A DNA stretch of 64,000 nt from Malania oleifera (taxonomy: Eukaryota > Streptophyta > Magnoliopsida > Santalales > Ximeniaceae), in contig NC_080423.1 in the NCBI RefSeq assembly GCF_029873635.1, forward strand, positions 91,681,191 to 91,745,190, written 5' to 3'. Each line of letters opens with the position of its first letter. Within the stretch, counting starts at the first letter, position 1. Made by a program: the position numbers and the translations under genes. Of the stretch, positions 58,598-64,000 are shown piece after piece. The notes under the pieces were generated by a model. It had not been told where the DNA came from and did not search any database. It was given only the letters and a program-made list of their open reading frames with translations.

Positions 58598-59126
58598 TGT
58601 TGGGGGAATTAAACCGGAGCAACAATCGCACACGAAGAAAAATAAAGTATATCCACACTGGAACACCGGATTTACGTGGTTCGGTCGAATCTGACCTACG
58701 TCCACGGAGCACACACCACTGCACTATACTGGAGAATAAATTACAAGGAGGAGCCACTGCTCAACTCTCTCTCTCTCTCTCTTCTCTCTCTCTTACTGCA
58801 ACTCTATGCACTCTACTCTCTGCACACACACAATTCTGCGCACAACACATACACCACACTCTGCACACACACCACCTCTCTGCACTCACAGCTACACTGC
58901 TGCACACACAATTTTCTGCAACCCACACACAGCTTACTTCTCACACGCTGCCACACCTCTCACGTACACACATATATATATATATACAGAAGGGGGGAGT
59001 AAAATCAAAGAAGGTGGCTGCAGATTTCAACAAAATCTGCAGAGTAGGTGGCCGCCGGTCTTCAACGTCAAAGTCGGCGGCTGGGCTGGTGCGGCTGCCG
59101 ACGGTTCCACACCAGCAATCCCAACA
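58598..59126 (-). mobile_element. Small copia-type solo LTR with 5-bp target duplication
   Basis: On the minus strand it starts TGTTGGGATTGCTGG (59126) and ends TTCCCCCAACA (58598). The flanks are identical TTATT at 58593-58597 and 59127-59131. Length is 529 bp. It carries an AT run that could serve as TATA (58973-58986), CT and CA runs (58768-58960) and a U5 block (GTCCACGGAGC on the plus strand). There is no internal domain, hence a solo LTR. Confidence 0.9.
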
Positions 59127-59804
59127 TTATTCACCCATATTTGGTCAGTCACTCATTTCTACTATGCATGTTCACTTTATATTCAAAAATTCACCCCCAT
59201 CTCATCACCAGTTAGCGACCATTCCTGATTCCTATGGAACTAGACCATTTTTTCGTTTCATCCTTTAGGCCATTATGATTAATCTATTTCAAAATTATCA
59301 TTAATATCACACTCATTCTTTTGAACAAATATCTTTCAAGAGAAAGCAAGCTTACCACTCTCGCAAAATATGCTAACTTTTCACAGGATAAGTGTTTTAC
59401 ATAACCAAGTATTCAAGAAGCACTTCTCCATTTCATCTGTCCTATTCTGACTCTATGGGTGATGCCCGATGACCACTTCAACCTCCTCTTCATACGAGCA
59501 ATTAATCCAAGATAATGAAAATGATCACTTCAAGTATCATTTGGACATAAATTTTCACTGCATTGAAATTTCATTCCACAAATTCTGCCTTGTCTATAAT
59601 TAAACCTTTTAACTATGACATCCAAATTATTTCTCCACAATTCTATCATAAAATCAACACTTACTCTTATTTTATCAACTAAAACTATAGTATCTACAAA
59701 TTACAATCATCATGCATCCTATTCGATATGCATTGTGAGTGTCTCTATAAAGTCAAAAAAGTTAGAGATTGCATAAACCTCACTAGATCAAACCTTAAAG
59801 GATG
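59127..59804. other. Intronic sequence, nothing recognised
   Basis: AT-rich without frames or assignable repeats, between the solo LTR and the copia 3' LTR. Confidence 0.55.
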
Positions 59805-59989
59805 TGAAATCAGAATGAATAATTTCAATATTTCTTGAATAAAATCTTTGTACAAGCTAATACACTACTTATAATACAATCGGGTATGCTAAAAATGGAA
59901 ATAATCTCTTAGAATAATCTCTCTTAATAATATACAATTCTCTACATAAATATCCCCTAAATCACTCCAAGATACTCGAGATTTCTACA
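59805..59989 (-). repeat. 3' LTR of the minus-strand copia
   Basis: On the minus strand it starts TGTAGAAATCTCGAG directly after GAGGGGGAG (59990-59998) and ends TTCTGATTTCA, about 185 bp. After the first nine bases it does not match the LTRs of the composite element in any obvious way. Confidence 0.75.
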
Positions 59990-59996
59990 CTCCCCC

Positions 59997-62900
59997 TCAA
60001 GTTGAATCATAGATATTGATCATATCCAACTTGCAGATGAAATCATCAAAACTCTGTCGGGCTAACCGTTTGGTAAAAATGTCTATTGTTTGCTCCTTGG
60101 TAGGCACATAAGTCATACAAATGGTTCCTTCTTCAACCTTTTCTTTGATAAAGTGTCGTTCCACTTCTACAAGCTTAGTCCTGTCATGTTGAACTGGATT
60201 GAGAGAAATGCTAATGGCTGCTTTGTTATCACAGTAGAGATTGATAGGAAATTTCACCGTGATTTGTAGTTCTTCCAAAAGTTTCCATAACCATAGTCCT
60301 TCATATATCCCTCAACTGCCCTGAACTCAACTTCAACACTACTTCGAGCCACTACATTCTGTTTTTTACTCCTCCAAGTCACCAAATTTCCCCATATAAA
60401 GGTGCAATATCAAGTGGTATACCTTCTATCTTCCGCCGATCCTGCCCAATCAGCATCTGTGAAAACTTCTACTTCCTTACTTTCACACTTCTTGAAGAAG
60501 AGTCCTTTCCCTAGAGAACCCTTGAGATACCTGAGAATCTTATACACAGCCTCTAGGTGTGTCTTCTTTGATGAACACATGTGTTAGCATACCATGCTTA
60601 TTGCAGATGCGATGTCGGGTTTGGTATGTGATAGATAGATTAGTTTACCAGCCAATCTCTAATACCTCTCATTTTCAACCGATATTCCGCAGTCTTCAAC
60701 TCTCTTTATTGCTTCAATTGGGGTTTCACTAGGTAGTCTAGGTTTGCATCCAAGCGTGTCAATTTTGGTTAGGAGATCAAGGATATACTTTTGCTGAGAG
60801 ACACTGATATCCTTTTTTGATCTAGCAACTTCCATTCCCAAGAAGTACCGCATTTGTCCCAGGTCTTTAACTTCAAACTCAGCGGCTAGGACTTTCTTCA
60901 ATCTTTCCATCTCCACTGTATCATCTCTAGTTAGGATTATATCATCAACATACACAATCAGAATTGTTTTCTTCCCATTTTCAGACTATTAGAAAAACAT
61001 AGTGTGATCTGATTGCCCTTGTCAATATCCTTGGTTCTTTATCACCTTCGCAAATCTGTCGAACCTTACTCTAGGAGATTGCTTGAGTCCATACAGGGAC
61101 TTCTTGAGTTTACATACTCTGTCTTCTTCACCTTTCTTTCTGAAACATGGTGGTATCGTTACGTAGACTTCTTCGTCTAACTCGCCATTTAGAAATGCAT
61201 TCTTAATGTCAAGTTGCTAAAGTGGCCAATCCAAGTTGGTGCCAAGGACAGGAGGACCTAAACTGTATTCAATTTTACCACCAGTGCAAACGTCTCCGTA
61301 TAGTCAATGCCATAGGTCTATGTAAACCCTTTTGCAACAAGACGAGCTTTATACCATTCAATTGTCCCATCAACTTTATATATCACTATGAAGACCCATT
61401 TGCAGCCTACTGGCTTCTTCCCTCTCGGCAAATTCATAACATCCCAAGTTCCATTCTTTTCCAAGGCCCACATTTCCTCCATGATGGCTTCCCTCCATTC
61501 AGGAATCTCCAAGGCTCCCAGGATATTCTTTGGAATTTTTATCCTGTCAAGGTTAGAGGTAAAAGTAACAAAGTTTTATAAGACATATATTTTGACCAAG
61601 GATAGAGAGTACATGACCTAGTTTGTTTTTTGAGAGCAATGGGTAAATTGATGTCATCAGGTGCAGACTCATCAGAAGGAAGCTCATGGCCATTTGGATC
61701 TATTACCTGATCAAGATTGGGCGTGGACTCATGGTTGCTCGGAGCTATCACCGGTTCCAACTCTCTTGGTGCCTCAGGTATGAGATTCTCCCTGTTCTTT
61801 GATTTTGGCTTCCTTGAGTAAACACGTATCTCCTTGTTATTTTGTTTTTCTGCATCTCCCCCCGAGTTTAAGTGGTCTTTTGTACATGACAGATTAGGTG
61901 ACAGATTAGGGAATGGTGTAGTGGTGTTGATAGACTCAGTGTATGGCACAGATTCATCAACAGAGAAATCAAAGAACCAATCTTCAGTCCAATTCTCCCC
62001 TTGAAAAGAGGGCTTTTGGAAGTAAGGAGTGGTTTCAAAGAACGTGACATCAAGGCTAATAAACAATTTTTTTGTGACACGATCATAACATTTGTAGCCT
62101 TTCTGAGTAGGAGAATAACCAATAAAAACGCACTTAATGGCACAATGTTCCAATTTATCCCTATTGTGAGCATGAACATATACAAATGCAGAACACCCAA
62201 AAATTTTTTGGGAGAGATTGGAGTTGAGCCGAGAGTTGGGAAAACATTCTTGGAATTTTTAGAGAGGAGTGGCAAAGAAAGAACCCGACTAGGCATTCTA
62301 TTAATGAGATATGTAGCTATTAAAATGGCATCGCCCCAAAAATATTTTTTCATATTAGTAGTGAACATCAATGGCAGAGCTACTTCAAGAATATGCCTAT
62401 TTTTGTGTTCGACAACCCCATTTTGTTGAGAGGTATCCACACAGGAACTTTGATGGATAATTCCATTTTCTTGGAGATAATTTCCCAAGATAGTATTGAA
62501 ATATTTTGTATCATTATTAGTACGCAAGATTTGAATGTCAATTTGGAATTGTGTCAGAATCATGGAGTGGAAATTGATAAAAATATAACGGACTTCAGTT
62601 TTATCTTTCAACAGGTAAACCCTACAAATACGAGTGTAATCATCAATAAAAGTAACAAACTATTTCATATGAGTGCGATTAAGAGAGAGTGAGGGCCCCC
62701 TATAAATCACTGTAAATCATAGTAAAATGTCTGGATGATTTGTATGTGGATTTTGGAAAGGAATTACAATGGTATTTTGCAAGTTCACAAATCTCACACT
62801 GAAAATTAGAAGATGTCTTATTAGAACAAATGGAAGGAAATTAATGTCTTAAGTATTAAAAATTTGGATGACCCATCATAGAATGCCATAACAAAATCTC

Positions 62901-63341
62901 ACTATTCCTAGAAACAAATGCAGAATCACAAATAGCAGTTTGACATTGTTCACTCACATTAGCCTCCTCAAAGCAGTAGAGTCCCTCACACTCCTTAGCA
63001 CTACCAATCGTCTTCCCCGATGATAGGTCCTGAAAAACACTATGAGAGGGAAGAAATTTAGCAGAACAATTGGAATTCTTAGTTAACTGGCTAATGGATA
63101 GTAAGTTGCAGGATAAATCAGGAACATGAAGAACGGACTCCGGTGTGATGGAGTTAGAGAGTCGGATATTCTCTTTGCCTGTGATAAACGAGAGTGATCT
63201 ATCTACAATTTTAACTTTCAAATTTCCAGCATGGGGTGAATATGATAAGGAAAGATGATAGGCATCGATCATGTGGTCAGAGGCACCAGAATCAATAATC
63301 CAAGGAGTTTTGGATCTAGAGGTTATACTCAAGGCTTGCAA
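59997..63341 (-). pseudogene. Copia pol (protease to RNase H) of the minus-strand element, broken
   Basis: Reading from high to low coordinates: protease WIIDSGASDHMIDAYH (63285-63300) and LHVPDLSCNLLSISQL; pre-integrase LLWHSMMGHPNF (62860); integrase in pieces (TNNDTKYF for DNGTEYF, SQQNGVVEHKNRH, 62400-62530); the region after integrase at 62153-61539; RT at 61512-60659 with YVDD near 60945-60955; RNase H ending near 59997 (YCDNKAAISISLNP, YVPTKEQTIDIFTK). At least five frame changes and stops. Integrase E is kept in VVEHKN but the first Asp region is lost in a degraded stretch near 62680-62850. Confidence 0.87.
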
Positions 63342-63429
63342 AAAATTACATCATTGGGCTAAAGAACTCGAAGAAATATATGTGGAAGATGAAGCTCTGT
63401 AATAACTAAACGAGATCTAGTCTGCCAAC

Positions 63430-64000
63430 CTAGATAGACCATGCCTCAACATTTTCTCATCAATCCCAATCTCTCTGTCGGAACCAAAACCGTCAAAGTC
63501 TCGCTCCATTATTTCCTCTCTTCTTCTTCTTCTACTTCTTCTTCTTCTACTTCTTCTTCTTCTATTTCCTCCTCCTCTCGGCCACGCAACGCGGAGCGAC
63601 GATCGGCGTTATCAGGAGGAAGCTTGCATCGGATGTTAATGAGGCGGCGGAGGACCTGATCGACGCTGCGCTTGTGAATGTAGAAGGCGGAGAAGGCCAT
63701 GACCAGATGCAGCGACAATGCTAGTGACAAATAGGAATCCATGGGGACGGGTGCGATTGGTCTGAGCAACTGCCTGTGCGAAATGCTATGTAGAGTGATG
63801 GAGGAGTTCTCAACGTCGGAGTAGGTCTCACGGGTGGCATCCTAGACTTCCTTCGCCAACGGCAGGAAAAGATAAGTCCTCCCGATCGACGACTTCATTG
63901 AGTTCACCAACCACGCCGTGACCATGGAGTTCTCCGATTTCCATTTCTGAAGAGTGGCAACTTCAGTTGGGGCATGTCTCTATGTCTCGCCGGTAAGAAA
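63430..64000 (-). pseudogene. Chimeric gag: gag start, then unrelated coding-like insert
   Basis: At 64000-63830 the minus strand reads QKWKSENSMVTAWLVNSM and ATRETYSDVEN, the same gag as at 28561 and 30305, with one stop (KEV-stop). At about 63825 the similarity ends. Instead of IFDIKTRLWHMRQG there is MDSYLSLALSLHLVMAFSAF and YIHKRSVDQVLRRL (63735-63630), one hydrophobic segment followed by basic residues, then RRSALRG and a Glu repeat encoded by a (GAA)n-type microsatellite (63510-63580). A short open stretch MERDFDGFGSDREIGIDEKM follows (63510-63440). The protease comes next. The hydrophobic piece weakly recalls the N-terminal membrane anchor of plant AMP deaminases; this is tentative. 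Confidence 0.6.

Larger units (their letters stand above)
59805..64000 (-). mobile_element. Minus-strand copia element, truncated by window end
   Basis: 3' LTR, purine tract, RNase H, RT, integrase, protease and part of gag follow in the expected order on the minus strand. The protein text is close to the composite at 28102-34739 (TVEMERLKKVLA, FGCTAFVHVHAH-like, SENSMVTAWLVNSM), but its LTR differs. It is in sense orientation to the VAL1-like gene, in its first intron. The 5' LTR lies beyond the window. Confidence 0.88.

Noticed and set aside
58597-59268. 223-codon plus-strand frame with Ser/Leu/Thr/His repeats
   Set aside because: It is the antisense of a solo LTR with CT and CA runs; no homology pattern and boundaries match the LTR.
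56540-64000. Missing first VAL1 exon
   Set aside because: I looked on the minus strand for a start exon with the Cys-rich motif and a GT donor in suitable phase; none was convincing, so it is left outside the window.

Overview
The window is nuclear DNA of a eudicot plant. It holds one split host gene with canonical plant introns, buried in plant LTR retrotransposons (Sirevirus-, Tork- and other Ty1/copia-type, Ty3/gypsy-type solo LTRs), TRIMs, a hAT transposon and MITEs. The species cannot be named from sequence alone; the repeat load suggests a large, repeat-rich genome. There are no bacterial genes, and no rRNA, tRNA or CRISPR arrays. Layout: 1-7002 is the 3' part of a plus-strand Sirevirus-like copia element (broken pol, multiple purine tracts, 3' LTR). 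A 1,969-bp gypsy-type solo LTR with a perfect 5-bp target duplication sits inside that LTR. 7003-13723 is a minus-strand Sirevirus-like element with a 2.6-kb 5' LTR, primer-binding site, broken gag, no recognisable pol and no visible 3' LTR. 13724-18376 holds gypsy LTR debris. 18377-22560 holds a fold-back MITE with a 9-bp target duplication and a further Sirevirus-type solo LTR. 23323-56539 (minus strand) is the host gene, a VAL1/HSI2-type B3 transcriptional repressor. Eleven exons could be placed with consistent splice phases: PHD-like zinc domain, B3 DNA-binding domain, CW zinc finger, CIVC/CNVC cysteine repeats and a DLNxxP EAR motif. The first exon is not in the window, so the first intron runs off its right end. 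Intron 8 (numbered by the upstream exon) is about 26.1 kb (27083-53203) and is a transposon nest. It contains three TRIM copies, a three-LTR composite copia element, and a decayed copia. That copia carries a hAT transposon and a solo-LTR-like insertion, and the latter was itself hit by a 5.46-kb Tork-type copia. The first intron (56540 to beyond 64000) holds a small solo LTR and a minus-strand copia whose pol resembles the composite's. Its gag appears to be interrupted by foreign coding sequence that faintly resembles the N-terminus of plant AMP deaminase. Function: the host gene should encode a B3 factor that reads RY motifs (CATGCA) and silences seed and flowering genes through Polycomb and histone deacetylase. 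The mobile elements are mostly inactivated by stops, frameshifts or a lost catalytic residue. The main interest is how a chromatin repressor gene is transcribed through 26 kb of intronic transposons, plus the recombination products (composite element, solo LTRs) and the possible gene-fragment capture. All identifications are by eye; no alignment or database search was run.
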